Both the position numbers and the translations under genes were made by a program. DNA of 64,000 bases from Fusobacterium sp. (GTDB taxonomy: Bacteria > Fusobacteriota > Fusobacteriia > Fusobacteriales > Fusobacteriaceae), in the NCBI GenBank assembly GCA_019416865.1, contig DXWL01000002.1, forward strand, positions 1 through 64,000, written 5' to 3'. The notes beneath the pieces were generated by a model that was not told the DNA's origin, did not search any database, and was given only the letters and a program-made list of their open reading frames with translations. Positions 34,996 to 47,400 of the stretch are shown here, in pieces. How positions within the stretch are numbered: the first letter of the stretch is position 1; every line of letters begins with the position of its first letter.

Positions 34996-36405
34996 ATGAG
35001 AGAATTTGATTATATATTAGATGAAATTCATGAAGAATGTGGAGTATTCGGAATTTACAATGTAGAAAATGCAGCCCAGCTTACATATTATGGGCTGCAC
35101 TCACTTCAGCACAGAGGTCAGCAAGGAGCAGGAATTGCCACTTCTGACAATGGACATATTTTAAGACATAGAGGAAACGGGCTTGTTATAGAGGTATTCA
35201 ATACAGAAAATATATCTGCATTGAAAGGAAATATGGCAATAGGTCATGTAAGAATGGGAGATTCAAAAGCTCCAGGAATAGAAAATATTCAGCCGCTTTT
35301 AGTTCGTTCTCATCTGGGAGATTTTACAGTTGCTCATAATGGAAAAATAGTAAATGGGGATCAATTGAGAATGCAGCTTGAATTTGAGGGAAGTATATTC
35401 CAATCATCTTCAGACAGTGAAATTTTATGTCATCTTATTCAAAAAGAATCTGGAACATTTACAGAAAAACTTACAAAAGCAGTGGCAAAACTTGAAGGGG
35501 CTTTCTCATTTGTGGTTATGACAGGAAGTACAATTTATGCAATAAGAGATAAAAATGGACTTCATCCATTATCTCTTGCACAGCTTGGAGATGGATATGT
35601 AGTAAGTTCTGAAACTGTTGCTTTTGAAACTTTAGGAGCAAAATTCATAAGAGGAATAAAGCCAGGAGAAGTTTTAAAAATAAGTAAAGATGAGTTAAAA
35701 TCAATTTTTTATACAAATTGTACTCAAGATAAAATGTGTTCAATGGAATTTATATATTTCTCAAGACCTGACAGTACAATAAATGGTCTTAATGTCCATA
35801 CATCAAGAAGAATTTGTGGAAGACTTCTTGCAGAAGAAGCTCCTTGTCCAGAAGCAGATATGGTAATAGGAGTTCCAGACTCATCACTTTCAGCAGCTGT
35901 GGGGTATGCAGATGGTTCAGGACTTCCTTATGAAACAGGACTTATAAAAAACCGTTACATAGGAAGAACATTTATTCAGCCTACACAGAAAGAGAGAGAA
36001 AGAGGGGTAAAAATGAAACTTTCTCCAATGTCTTCTGTAATAGCAGGTAAAAAAATTGTTCTTGTTGATGACTCAATAGTAAGAGGAACAACAAGTAAAT
36101 ATATAATTAAACTTTTAAAAGAAGCTGGAGCAAAAGAGGTTCATGTGAGAATAGCTTCTCCTGCAATGATAGCTCCATGTTTCTACGGTGTAGACACATC
36201 AAGTCTTGAAGATCTTATCAGTGCAAGAATGGATCTTGAAGAGTTAAGAAAATATATAGCGGCTGACTCTTTAGCATTTTTATCAGTGGAAGGGCTGAGA
36301 AAAGGATTGGGAGATAATATTTGTGCAGCTTGTTTTGACAAAAACTATCCAACATATCTGTTTGGTTTAGATAAAAAATTTGAAAAAGAAAAGGAAGGTA
36401 AATAG
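34996..36405 (+). CDS. purF: Amidophosphoribosyltransferase PurF
   Basis: A 469-residue glutamine amidotransferase that makes phosphoribosylamine, the committed step. The 14-residue propeptide ends before Cys15 in EECGVFGIYN, the catalytic N-terminal cysteine. SLQHRGQQGAGI is the glutaminase motif and VLVDDSIVRGTTSKY near 355 is the PRPP loop. Cysteines in CTQDKMC and NICAACF fit the 4Fe-4S-cluster type of Bacillus rather than E. coli. It is two bases from purM. Confidence 0.96.
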   Translation: MREFDYILDEIHEECGVFGIYNVENAAQLTYYGLHSLQHRGQQGAGIATSDNGHILRHRGNGLVIEVFNTENISALKGNMAIGHVRMGDSKAPGIENIQPLLVRSHLGDFTVAHNGKIVNGDQLRMQLEFEGSIFQSSSDSEILCHLIQKESGTFTEKLTKAVAKLEGAFSFVVMTGSTIYAIRDKNGLHPLSLAQLGDGYVVSSETVAFETLGAKFIRGIKPGEVLKISKDELKSIFYTNCTQDKMCSMEFIYFSRPDSTINGLNVHTSRRICGRLLAEEAPCPEADMVIGVPDSSLSAAVGYADGSGLPYETGLIKNRYIGRTFIQPTQKERERGVKMKLSPMSSVIAGKKIVLVDDSIVRGTTSKYIIKLLKEAGAKEVHVRIASPAMIAPCFYGVDTSSLEDLISARMDLEELRKYIAADSLAFLSVEGLRKGLGDNICAACFDKNYPTYLFGLDKKFEKEKEGK

Positions 36406-36407
36406 AG

Positions 36408-37439
36408 ATGAGTAAAAAATATATGGAATCAGGTGTAAACTTAGAAGCTGGATATGAATCAGTGAGAAGAATAAAATCTCATGTTGAGAGAACTAAAGTA
36501 AAAGGAATGATAGACAGCCTTGGTGCATTTGGAGGAATGTTTGATTTATCATCTTTAGGATATAAAGAACCTGTACTTATAAGTGGAACAGATGGTGTTG
36601 GAACAAAACTTATGCTTGCTTTTGAAATGGATAAACACGATACAATTGGGCAAGATGTTGTAGCAATGTGTGTAAACGATGTGCTTGTTCAAGGAGCAAT
36701 GCCTATATTCTTCCTTGATTATGTTGCAGTTGGTAAAAACTTCCCAGAACAAATAGAACAAATTGTAAAAGGTGTAGCTGATGGCTGCGTTCTTTCTGAA
36801 TGTGGACTTATCGGAGGAGAAACAGCAGAAATGCCTGATATGTATGAAGTAGGAGATTATGACCTTGCAGGATTCTGTGTAGGAGTAGTTGAAAAAAGTA
36901 AACTTATAACAGGTGCAAATGTTAAAAAAGGAAATAAAATCATAGGACTTACTTCTTCAGGAGTTCACTCAAATGGATTCTCTCTTGTAAGAAAAATAGT
37001 TATGAAAGATAAAAAATTAGATTTAAACGGATACAAAGATGTATTTAGAGGAAGAACACTTGGGGAAGCTCTTCTTGCTCCAACAAGAATATATGTTAAA
37101 ATAATAAAAGCTTTATTAAATGAAGTTGAAGTAAATGGAATGTGCCACATTACAGGAGGAGGTTTCTATGAAAATGTACCTAGAATACTTCCTGAAGGAT
37201 TACAGGCAAAAATTGATACAAGAAAAATAGATACTCCTGAAATTTTCAAATTCTTAGCTAAAGAGGGAGAAGTTCCTAATGAAGATATGTACAATGTATT
37301 TAACATGGGAATAGGATTCATGATAATTGTTGATGAAGATAAAGTTGAGAAAACAATGGAAGTTTTAAAAGCTAACGGAGAAAGTCCAGTACTTCTTGGA
37401 GAGATAGTTGAAGGAGAAGGAGTAGACCTTATATGGTAA
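36408..37439 (+). CDS. purM: Phosphoribosylformylglycinamidine cyclo-ligase PurM
   Basis: A 343-residue AIR synthetase that closes the imidazole ring using ATP. SGTDGVGTKLMLAF near residue 59, GQDVVAMCVNDVLVQGA near 83 and GETAEMPDMY near 143 are the family motifs, and the C-terminal part has GIGFMIIVDEDK. It overlaps purN by seven bases. Confidence 0.96.
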   Translation: MSKKYMESGVNLEAGYESVRRIKSHVERTKVKGMIDSLGAFGGMFDLSSLGYKEPVLISGTDGVGTKLMLAFEMDKHDTIGQDVVAMCVNDVLVQGAMPIFFLDYVAVGKNFPEQIEQIVKGVADGCVLSECGLIGGETAEMPDMYEVGDYDLAGFCVGVVEKSKLITGANVKKGNKIIGLTSSGVHSNGFSLVRKIVMKDKKLDLNGYKDVFRGRTLGEALLAPTRIYVKIIKALLNEVEVNGMCHITGGGFYENVPRILPEGLQAKIDTRKIDTPEIFKFLAKEGEVPNEDMYNVFNMGIGFMIIVDEDKVEKTMEVLKANGESPVLLGEIVEGEGVDLIW

Positions 37440-38020
37440 GAGTAGCTGTATTCGCTTCTGGAAACGGAGGAAATTTTGAGAGTATAGTAAAAACGAGCAG
37501 AGAGTGGAAACACTCTCCATGCTCTATAGAACTTCTTATTGTTGATAAAGAAAAAGCTTTTGCAATAGAAAGAGCCAAAAAATTAGGTATACCTTATTAT
37601 GTAGTTTCTTTAAAAGAGTGTGGAAGTAAAAAGGTATATGAAGAGAAGATAATAGAGATTTTAAAAGAAAATAATATTGAACTGATAGCTCTTGCAGGAT
37701 ATATGAAGATAATTTCTGATGTGCTTTTAAATGCTTACAGAAATAAAATAATAAATATTCACCCTGCATATCTTCCAAATTTTCCAGGAAAAGATGGAAT
37801 AGGAGATGCTTATAGAGCTGGAGCAGAAGAAACAGGAGTAACAATCCACTATGTTGATGAAGGAGTGGATTCAGGAGAAATAATTTATCAAGAAAAACTT
37901 GTAATTGATAAAACTTGGGATATAGAGAAACTTGAAGAAGAGATTCATAAAATAGAACACAGAATATATCCAATGGTTTTAAAACAGCTATGTGAAAAAA
38001 TTGAGGAGGCAAGAAATTAA
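37433..38020 (+). CDS. purN: Phosphoribosylglycinamide formyltransferase PurN
   Basis: A 195-residue folate-dependent enzyme, the third step of the pathway. FASGNGGNFESI near residue 6 binds the phosphate, NIHPAYLPNFPGKDGIGDA near 107 carries the catalytic Asn and His, and VDEGVDSGEII near 140 supplies the Asp. It overlaps purM by seven bases and abuts purH with no gap. Confidence 0.95.
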   Translation: MVRVAVFASGNGGNFESIVKTSREWKHSPCSIELLIVDKEKAFAIERAKKLGIPYYVVSLKECGSKKVYEEKIIEILKENNIELIALAGYMKIISDVLLNAYRNKIINIHPAYLPNFPGKDGIGDAYRAGAEETGVTIHYVDEGVDSGEIIYQEKLVIDKTWDIEKLEEEIHKIEHRIYPMVLKQLCEKIEEARN

Positions 38021-39553
38021 ATGAAAAGGGCATTAATAAGCGTTTCAGATAAAACAGGAATAATAGAGTTTGCAAAACAACTTTCAGAATTAGGATATGA
38101 AATAATTTCAACAGGAGGAACAAAAAAAGCTCTTGATGAGGCAGGACTTAAAACACTTTCTATCTCTGATATCACTCATTTTCCTGAAATGATGGATGGA
38201 AGAGTAAAAACTCTTCATCCAAATGTTCACGGAGGACTTCTTTGTGTAAGAGATAATGAAGAACATATGAAAGATTTAGTAGAAAATAAGATTGAACTTA
38301 TAGATCTTGTAGTTGTAAACCTTTATCCATTTAAAGAAACTCTTAAAAAAGGCGGAACACACGAAGAGCTTATTGAAAACATAGATATTGGTGGACCAAG
38401 TATGTTAAGAAGTGCTGCTAAGAACCACAAATTTGTAACTGTTTGTGTTGATCCAGCTGACTATGAAAGAGTTGTTGCAGAAATAAGAGAGCATGGAGAT
38501 ACAACTTTAGAATTCAGACAAGAACTTGCAGCAAAAGTATTTAGAACAACAGCAGCTTACGATGCTCTTATAGCAGGATATTTAACAAGCAAAGTAGGAA
38601 TAGAATATCCTGAAAAATTAACTTTAACTTATGAAAAAGTTCAAGATTTAAGATATGGAGAAAATCCTCATCAATCAGCAGCTTTCTATGGAGCTCCAAT
38701 GACAGGATATTCAATAGCAGGAGCTAAACAACTTCATGGTAAAGAACTTTCATATAATAATATTCAAGATGCAAATGGAGCTATTGAAATTTTAAGAGAG
38801 TTCAAAGATGGTAAAAAAGCTGTTGTAGCAGTAAAACATACAAATCCTTGTGGAGTAGGACTTGGAGATACATTAAAAGAAGCTTGGGATAAAGCTTATG
38901 CAGCAGACCCAATTTCAATTTTTGGAGGAATTGTGGCAGTAAATGATACTGTTGACGAAGATGTAGCAGAAGAACTTCATAAACTTTTCCTTGAAATAGT
39001 AATTGCTCCTGCATTTACAGATAAAGCTCTTGAAATATTAAAAACTAAGAAAAATATAAGACTTATGACTCTTGATATTCATCAAGAAATAATAAACAAA
39101 CAAAGAGTTATGGGAGTTAATGATGGACTTCTTGTTCAGGATATTGACTACGGAACAGTTTCACCAGAAGATTTAATCTGTGTTACAGAAACTAAACCTA
39201 CTGAAGAAGATATAAAAGAACTTCTTTTCGGATGGAAAGTTGTAAAAAATGTTAAATCAAATGCAATAGTAATCAGCAAAGGAAATCAAACTCTTGGAAT
39301 TGGAGCAGGACAAATGAATAGAGTTGGAGCAGCAAAAATTGCTCTTGAACAAGCAGGAGATAAATCAGAAGGTTCATACATGGCTTCAGATGCTTTCTTC
39401 CCAATGCCTGATACAGTAGAACTTGCTGTAAAACACGGAGTAAAAGCAATAATTCAACCAGGAGGATCTATAAAAGATCAACTTTCAATAGATGTGTGCA
39501 ACGCTAACGGAATCGCAATGGTATTCACAAAAATGAGACATTTCAAACACTAA
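38021..39553 (+). CDS. purH: Bifunctional AICAR formyltransferase / IMP cyclohydrolase PurH
   Basis: A 510-residue enzyme for the last two steps to IMP. The N-terminal cyclohydrolase has SVSDKTGI and [16 protein letters not shown] near 63; the formyltransferase has [13 protein letters not shown] near 210 and KHTNPCGVG near 273. The C-terminal end ([11 protein letters not shown]) matches the family. A GAGG site lies at the end of purN. All catalytic segments appear intact. Confidence 0.96.
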   Translation: MKRALISVSDKTGIIEFAKQLSELGYEIISTGGTKKALDEAGLKTLSISDITHFPEMMDGRVKTLHPNVHGGLLCVRDNEEHMKDLVENKIELIDLVVVNLYPFKETLKKGGTHEELIENIDIGGPSMLRSAAKNHKFVTVCVDPADYERVVAEIREHGDTTLEFRQELAAKVFRTTAAYDALIAGYLTSKVGIEYPEKLTLTYEKVQDLRYGENPHQSAAFYGAPMTGYSIAGAKQLHGKELSYNNIQDANGAIEILREFKDGKKAVVAVKHTNPCGVGLGDTLKEAWDKAYAADPISIFGGIVAVNDTVDEDVAEELHKLFLEIVIAPAFTDKALEILKTKKNIRLMTLDIHQEIINKQRVMGVNDGLLVQDIDYGTVSPEDLICVTETKPTEEDIKELLFGWKVVKNVKSNAIVISKGNQTLGIGAGQMNRVGAAKIALEQAGDKSEGSYMASDAFFPMPDTVELAVKHGVKAIIQPGGSIKDQLSIDVCNANGIAMVFTKMRHFKH

Positions 39554-39590
39554 TTTTATCATAATAATTATGGATATTAAGGAGTATTAA

Positions 39591-40826
39591 ATGAAAGTAT
39601 TAGTTATCGGAAAAGGCGGAAGAGAACACGCTCTTGCATGGAAACTTAATCAGAGTCATCTTGTGGAAAAAATATATATTGCTCCGGGAAATCCTGGAAC
39701 AGCAACATTCGGTATAAATGTTAATATAAAAGATGATGATATTGAAGGACTTACTGAATTTGCTTTAAAAGAGGGAATAGATCTTACAGTTGTAGGTCCT
39801 GAAACAACTCTTGCTCTTGGTGTAGCAGATGCTTTTGAAGCAAAAGGGTTAAAAATATTTGGACCTAAAAAAGATGTAGCAAGACTTGAGAGCAGCAAAG
39901 ATTTTGCAAAACATATTATGAATAAATACAATGTTCCTACAGGGGCATATGAAACATTTACAGATTATGAAAAAGCTAAAGCTTATGTTGAAAAACATGG
40001 AGCTCCAATTGTTATAAAAGAGGACGGTTTAAAAGCAGGAAAAGGTGTAACAGTTGCTATGAAAATAGAAGAAGCTCTTGAGGCTCTTGAGATTGCTTTT
40101 GCAATTCCTGACAACAAGGTTGTAATAGAAGAATATCTTGATGGATTTGAATTTTCTCTTATAGCTCTTGCACATGAAGATAAAGTTATTCCTCTTGAAG
40201 TAGGACAAGATCATAAAAGAGTTTTTGATGGGGATAAAGGTCCTAATACAGGAGGAATGGGAGTTTATTCTCCTGTAAGAAGAGTTACAAAAGAAATAAT
40301 AGATGCCAGTGTAAATGAAATAATAAGACCTACTCTTGAAGGACTTAAAAAAGAGGGGCTTCCTTTTACAGGATTTATTTTTGCAGGAATTATGGATACA
40401 AAAGATGGAGTAAAAACAATAGAGTTCAATGCAAGATTTGGAGATCCTGAAGCAGAAGTTATTCTTCCAAGAATGGAAAGCGATTTAGTTCAACTTATTC
40501 TTGATATAATGGAAGGAAAAGAAAATAAAGTGGAATGGAGCGATAAAACAACAGTAGGAGTGGTACTTGCTTCTGATGGATACCCTGCTTCATCTACACC
40601 TGATGAAGAGATTTTTATTGATGAAAATATGGAATCTCATCTTTTCCATATGGGAACTAAAGAAAAAAATGGACATATTTACACTAACGGAGGAAGAGTA
40701 TTAATCGTTGTAGCAGAGGGAGATACTCTTGCAGAAGCTAAGAAAAAAGCTTATAGTGATGTTGATAAAATAAAATGTGAAAAATTATTTTTTAGACATG
40801 ACATAGGTGCGAAAGATGTGGTATAA
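39591..40826 (+). CDS. purD: Phosphoribosylamine-glycine ligase PurD
   Basis: A 411-residue ATP-grasp enzyme for the second pathway step. VLVIGKGGREHALAWKL opens it, KEDGLKAGKGV near residue 145 and GPNTGGMGVYSPV near 222 are the ATP-grasp and signature segments, and EFNARFGDPEAE near 285 binds metal. An extended -10 element for guaB lies over its end. Confidence 0.96.
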   Translation: MKVLVIGKGGREHALAWKLNQSHLVEKIYIAPGNPGTATFGINVNIKDDDIEGLTEFALKEGIDLTVVGPETTLALGVADAFEAKGLKIFGPKKDVARLESSKDFAKHIMNKYNVPTGAYETFTDYEKAKAYVEKHGAPIVIKEDGLKAGKGVTVAMKIEEALEALEIAFAIPDNKVVIEEYLDGFEFSLIALAHEDKVIPLEVGQDHKRVFDGDKGPNTGGMGVYSPVRRVTKEIIDASVNEIIRPTLEGLKKEGLPFTGFIFAGIMDTKDGVKTIEFNARFGDPEAEVILPRMESDLVQLILDIMEGKENKVEWSDKTTVGVVLASDGYPASSTPDEEIFIDENMESHLFHMGTKEKNGHIYTNGGRVLIVVAEGDTLAEAKKKAYSDVDKIKCEKLFFRHDIGAKDVV

Positions 40827-40827
40827 T
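40819..40827 (+). promoter_or_regulatory. Possible internal promoter for guaB
   Basis: TGGTATAAT, an extended -10 element, overlaps the purD stop codon, about 70 bp before guaB. No clear -35 is seen. It would let guaB be expressed apart from the pur genes. Confidence 0.4.
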
Positions 40828-40889
40828 AGATTCTATATCTAGAAAAAATTGTTAGAAAATAAAAAATAAATATTTTAAAAGGAGTATAA

Positions 40890-42359
<1,470 letters not shown>

Positions 42360-42375
42360 TAAAATAATATAATTA

Positions 42376-42428
42376 TAAACCACTGTGAGAATTTTATCTT
42401 TATGGTATTATTCTTCAGTGGTTTTTTT
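42376..42428 (+). terminator. Terminator after guaB
   Basis: AACCACTG (42378-42385) and CAGTGGTT (42416-42423) bound a hairpin with a long AT-rich loop and end in seven T. Confidence 0.85.
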
Positions 42429-42429
42429 G

Positions 42430-42998
42430 TCTTTAAAAATAGAAAAATTCGTTGAAAAATAAAATATAGAATATTATAGTGCTAATAAAATAGTACTTTT
42501 TATAATTCTGTCTTTTAATAAAAATGAAAATTAAAAAATATGATAAAAATATAAATAAAATTTAAAATTTTATTTATAAAAAATTACCAATATATAAAAT
42601 AAAATACATATTAATGCTAAAAAATAAGTATTAATATTGTTTTTAAAATATATTTAGCAGATAATTTTAAAAAGTATAAAAAAATATTTTTATATTTATA
42701 ATATCCAGTAAAAATATAGAAAAATCAATAGAAGCAGAAAAAATATAAATAAAAAATATTGATATTAGAAAAAATATCAAATAACATATCTTTAAAAGTG
42801 TCTTAAAATAATTAATATAATTCTATAAAAATACATAAAAATATAAAATTTAAAAAAGTTGATAAAAAATGCAAAAAATAGTTTTAAAAAATAGGAATAT
42901 ATGGTATCATAACCTATACTTTTCATTGTTAAAAACATTCTGATAAAAAGTTTAAAGCAGAGTGTTAAAATATAAAAAAGTTTTAAGGGAGTGATTGT
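42430..42998. other. 570-bp very AT-rich intergenic region
   Basis: No reading frame with a ribosome site, no tRNA and no repeat family is seen. The stretch is nearly all A and T, with many AAATAT- and ATAAAA-like runs. The last 100 bp hold a possible promoter (TGGTATCAT at about 42902-42910) and a 9-bp inverted repeat (AACATTCTG 42934-42942, CAGAGTGTT 42958-42966) before the AGCS start. Confidence 0.6.
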
Positions 42999-44378
42999 AT
43001 GGAAGAGTTAAATCTTATGGTGCAGAGTGTGAGTGGATTTGTCTGGAATTCATTACTTATTTTTTTACTTGTGGGAACAGGATTATTTTACACTATTAAA
43101 CTAAAATTTATTCAGGTCAGGAAATTTAGTGAGGGATACACAAAAGTAGTAAAAGGAGTAAACTTAAACGGAGAGGCAGCAGGTGCTGATGGAATGAGTT
43201 CTTTCCAATCACTTGCAACAGCAGTAGCAGCACAGGTAGGAACAGGAAACCTTGCTGGAGCAGCGACAGCTATAGCAGCTGGAGGTCCTGGAGCAATATT
43301 TTGGATGTGGATGAGTGCATTTTTTGGAATGGCTACTGTATATGCTGAAGCTGTTCTTGGACAAGTATATAAGAAAAAAATAGGCGGAGAAGTAATAGGA
43401 GGTCCAGCTTTTTATATAAGTGAAGGTCTTGGAGAAAATTGGTTCAGTAAATTTCTTGCAGGATTTTTCGGATTATCTTGTATCTTAGCTTTGTCATTTA
43501 TGGGAAACGCAGTACAATCAAACTCAATAGCAGCAGCATTTAGTAATGAACTTCCAATTCCTCCAGTATTAATAGGGGTATTTATAGCTGTTATATCAGG
43601 ATTTATATTTTGGGGAGGAACTCAAAGAATAGCTTCATTTACAGAAAAAATAGTTCCTGTAATGGCAGGTATGTATGTTGGGATGTCTATTATAATAGTA
43701 TGTATGAATATTACTCATATAATTCCAGCTATAAAAATGATATTTGTAGGAGCTTTTAATCCAACAGCAGTAATGGGAGGAGCTTTTGGTATAACAATCA
43801 AACAGGCAGTGAGATATGGAGTTGCAAGAGGATTATTTTCCAATGAAGCAGGAATGGGTTCAACGCCTCATGCTCATGCAGTAGCAAAGGTAGATCACCC
43901 TTGTGAACAGGGAGCAGTTGCGATAATAACAGTATTTATAGATACATTTGTAGTTCTTACTTGTACAGCTCTTGTTATAATAATGAAAGTTGATTTAACA
44001 AATAAGGCATATATAGACAGCCTTCCAGGAATTGCTCTTACACAAGAGGCATTCAAACTTGCTTTAGGAAGTATGGGAGGAATATTTATTGCTGTATGTC
44101 TGCTTTTCTTTGCTCTTTCTACAATAATAGGATGGTATTATTTTGGAGTAGCAAATGTGAAATATCTTTTTGGAGATAAGGCAATGAATATATATAAAGT
44201 AATTGTTGTATGTTTTATTCTTTTAGGTTCTATGGCAAAAGTTGATTTAGTCTGGAACTTGTCAGACTTGTTTAATGGACTTATGGCTCTTCCAAACCTT
44301 ATTGCACTTCTTGTGCTTTACAAACTTGTTATGAAGGCTACAGATGAATATATGAAACTTCATCCAAGAAAAAAATAA
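42999..44378 (+). CDS. Alanine/glycine:cation symporter (AGCS family)
   Basis: A 459-residue sodium-coupled amino-acid transporter of about 11 helices. FQSLATAVAAQVGTGNLAGA near residue 71 and GLFSNEAGMGSTPHAHA near 282 are the AGCS signatures. It is a single gene between an AT-rich spacer and a terminator. Sodium and alanine or glycine are the usual family substrates; serine is also possible. Confidence 0.93.
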   Translation: MEELNLMVQSVSGFVWNSLLIFLLVGTGLFYTIKLKFIQVRKFSEGYTKVVKGVNLNGEAAGADGMSSFQSLATAVAAQVGTGNLAGAATAIAAGGPGAIFWMWMSAFFGMATVYAEAVLGQVYKKKIGGEVIGGPAFYISEGLGENWFSKFLAGFFGLSCILALSFMGNAVQSNSIAAAFSNELPIPPVLIGVFIAVISGFIFWGGTQRIASFTEKIVPVMAGMYVGMSIIIVCMNITHIIPAIKMIFVGAFNPTAVMGGAFGITIKQAVRYGVARGLFSNEAGMGSTPHAHAVAKVDHPCEQGAVAIITVFIDTFVVLTCTALVIIMKVDLTNKAYIDSLPGIALTQEAFKLALGSMGGIFIAVCLLFFALSTIIGWYYFGVANVKYLFGDKAMNIYKVIVVCFILLGSMAKVDLVWNLSDLFNGLMALPNLIALLVLYKLVMKATDEYMKLHPRKK

Positions 44379-44382
44379 AAAA

Positions 44383-44416
44383 ATAGCTGTTGCATTTATT
44401 GCAACAGCATTTTTTT
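44383..44416 (+). terminator. Terminator after the AGCS gene
   Basis: GCTGTTGCA (44386-44394) and TGCAACAGC (44400-44408) form a perfect 9-bp stem with a five-base loop, followed by seven T. Confidence 0.9.
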
Positions 44417-47400
44417 ATTCTCTCTCTTCTATATTATAAGCTATTGAGTATACAACAGGGAATATAAAAAGAGTTAGTATTGTAGAAACAAACAGTCCGA
44501 AAACTATTGTAGCAGCCATATCACCATAAAGAGGATCTGTCATAAGAGGAAGCATTCCAAATATTGTTGTTACTGCTGCAAGACTTACTGCTCTTATTCT
44601 GCTTATTGCCGAATCAATAAGAGCTATAAATTTATCCTTTTTCAAAATATTTATTTCATATCTTATTTCATCAACAAGAACAATCATATTTTTTATCATC
44701 ATTCCTGAAAGAGATATAACCCCAACAGCTGACATAAAGCCAAAACTTTTTCCTGTGATAAAAAGTCCAGGAACAATTCCTATCATACACAATGGAAGCA
44801 TCGCAAAAATAAGAATAGGAATCTTTACACTTGCAAAAAGAAGTACACATATGATAAACATAATTATTACAGGAACAGGTACAGATTCTAAAAGAGAAAG
44901 TACATTTTTAGTTTGTTCTTTATATTCTCCAAGCCATTCCATAGTGTATCCTTTAGGAAGTTCGATAGCTTCAATCTCTTTTTTAAATTCCTCTCTCACA
45001 TCCATAGGACTTATTCCCACAGGAACATCAGCTTGAACAGTCATTGTTCTTACTCTGTTTCTTCTCCAAACTTGTCCCTCTTGGAATTTAAGATTTCCCA
45101 TACTGATTATACTTGAAAGAGGCTGAGCTTCAAGAGTAACTCCCCATATAGGTGTTTGAGAGATATTATTTATATCATTTTTATTTTGTCCATTGCCGTC
45201 ATTTTCTTTTAAAATAACAGTTACGAGTTTATCCCCCTCTTTTATTCTGCCCATAGGAATTCCATTGGAAGTTCTCATAAGAGATGTTGAAATATCAAAA
45301 GATGTAAGTCCTGCTCTTTTTGAAATAGATTGAGAATAGTTTCCTTCCCATGCAAGAATTTTATTTCTCCAGTCTGTTTTAATATTTAAAACATCAGGAT
45401 ATTTTTTCATAATATCAATAGCTTTATCAGAAAGATTTCTTAAAACTTGTGGGTCAGGTCCTGAAAAGGCTATTTCAATAGGGTATGGTACAGGAACACC
45501 ATTAGGATATTTCTTAATATTTACTGTTATTCCTGCAAGATTTTTATTAGCATAATCGAGAGCTTTTTTTCCAACCTCCTCGACATCTTTTACTTTTTTT
45601 ACATTTAATATCAGTTCTCCAAAAGATGTATTAGGCATTTCTGGAGTTGTAGATACATAGTATCTAGAAGGTGAAGCTCCTATAGTAACAGTTATATCTT
45701 TTACTCTGGAATCCTCTCTCAGATATTTTTCAAGTTTTATAGCAGCCTCATCAACTACCTCAAGTCTGCTTCCCTCAGGTGCCCAAAGACTTATTGTAAA
45801 TCCTTTTTTATCTGAATCAGGGAAGAAGATTTTAGGAATCTCAAGGAATAATAAAGATGAAACAGCAAAAGCTGCAAGAACAGCTGTTACAGTTAATCTT
45901 TTTCTTTTTAAAAGAAAATATAAAATTTTTCTGCATTTTGCATAAAATCTTTTTTCTCTTTCACTTTCAGGCTTAATAGGTTCATTTTCAAGATAAAATT
46001 TACAATATACAGGTGTTTGTGTAAGACATAAAACCCAGCTCAACATAAGTGAGATACCAATAACCCAGAAAGATGAACCTACATACTCACCTACATATGT
46101 AGGCATTAAATATGCAGGAAGAAAGGCAAGAGCTGCTATTGAAGTTGCTCCTAAAAGTGCCAGTGCAGGTTTATGAGCAGCTTCTAAAAGAGCTTCTTCC
46201 ATCTCTATACCTTTGTTTCTGTTTACCAAAACATTATCGGCAACAACTATTGAGTTATCCACAAGCATTCCCATTGCAATGATAAATGATCCAAGAGAAA
46301 CTCTTTGAAGATCTATTTTCATCATAAGCATAAAAATAAGAGTTCCAAGTATTGAGTACACAAGAGCACTTCCTATTATAAGTCCGCTTCTCATTCCCAT
46401 TGTAACAAGAAGAACTCCTACAACAGTAACAACAGAAAGAATAAGATTGATAACAAAGTTATTTATTGCTGAAGTTACAAGCTCAGGTTGATAATAAATT
46501 TTTTGAATATCAATTCCTACAGGAATTTTTTCTTTAAGCTCAAGAATTTTTTTATCTATAACTTTTCCTACTTCTACAACATTTGCTCCAGCTTCAGGGG
46601 AAAGTGATATTCCTATTGCCATTCTTCCGTTGTAATACATTTTTTGAGAAACAGGTTCAACATATCCTCTTTTTAATTCAGCAATATCTCCTAATCTTAC
46701 AATTTCATTTGTTCCGTCAGGAAGTTTTTGAGAGAATACAACAAGATTTTTAAGAGCTTCCATACTATTGATATCATTATTAAGTCTTAAATTAACTCTG
46801 TAAGAACCATAGTCAATATTTCCTCCTCCTGAAATAAGATTTTCAGTGAGAAGAGAGGCTGCTATAAGCTTTGTGCTAAGCCCCATAGAGTTTATTTTTT
46901 CTCTGTCAATAATGACTTCCACAGCATCAGACTGTTTACCAAACTCTGCTGTTTGTGCTATTCCATTTATTGAGTTTAGTTCTTTTAAAATATAGTCTGT
47001 ATATTTTGAAAGTTCTGAATAGGAATATCCATCACTGGTAACAGCTAAAAATATTCCGTATACAGCTCCGTAGTCGTCAAGAACTATAGAAGGAACTACT
47101 CCAAGAGGCATATTTATCTGAGCATCATCTATTTTTTTTCTGACATTGTCCCAGTACTGATCCAGTTCTTTTGTGGGAACTGATTCTTTTAGTTTTATCT
47201 TTACCTGAGAGTATCCAGGTTTTGAAACACTTTGCAGATAATCTATATTTTGTATTTTCTGCAGAGCTTCTTCTACTCTGTTTGTAACCTGAAGTTCAAC
47301 TGTATGTGCATCTGCTTCAGGATAAAGAGTTATTACTAAAGCTTCTTTTATTTTAAATTCAGGGTCTTCCAGTTTTCCAAGTTTTACATAGGAAAACAAT

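Noticed and set aside
42430..42998. Replication origin or CRISPR-like signal in the AT-rich spacer
   Set aside because: No DnaA-box cluster, no regularly spaced repeats and no associated genes; only AT-richness is seen.
44383..44416. Similarity of the AGCS terminator (GCTGTTGCA/TGCAACAGC) to the ends of the miniature element
   Set aside because: It lacks the GGGG/CCCC ends and the inner sequence, and is a normal short terminator with a T run; shared bases are probably chance.
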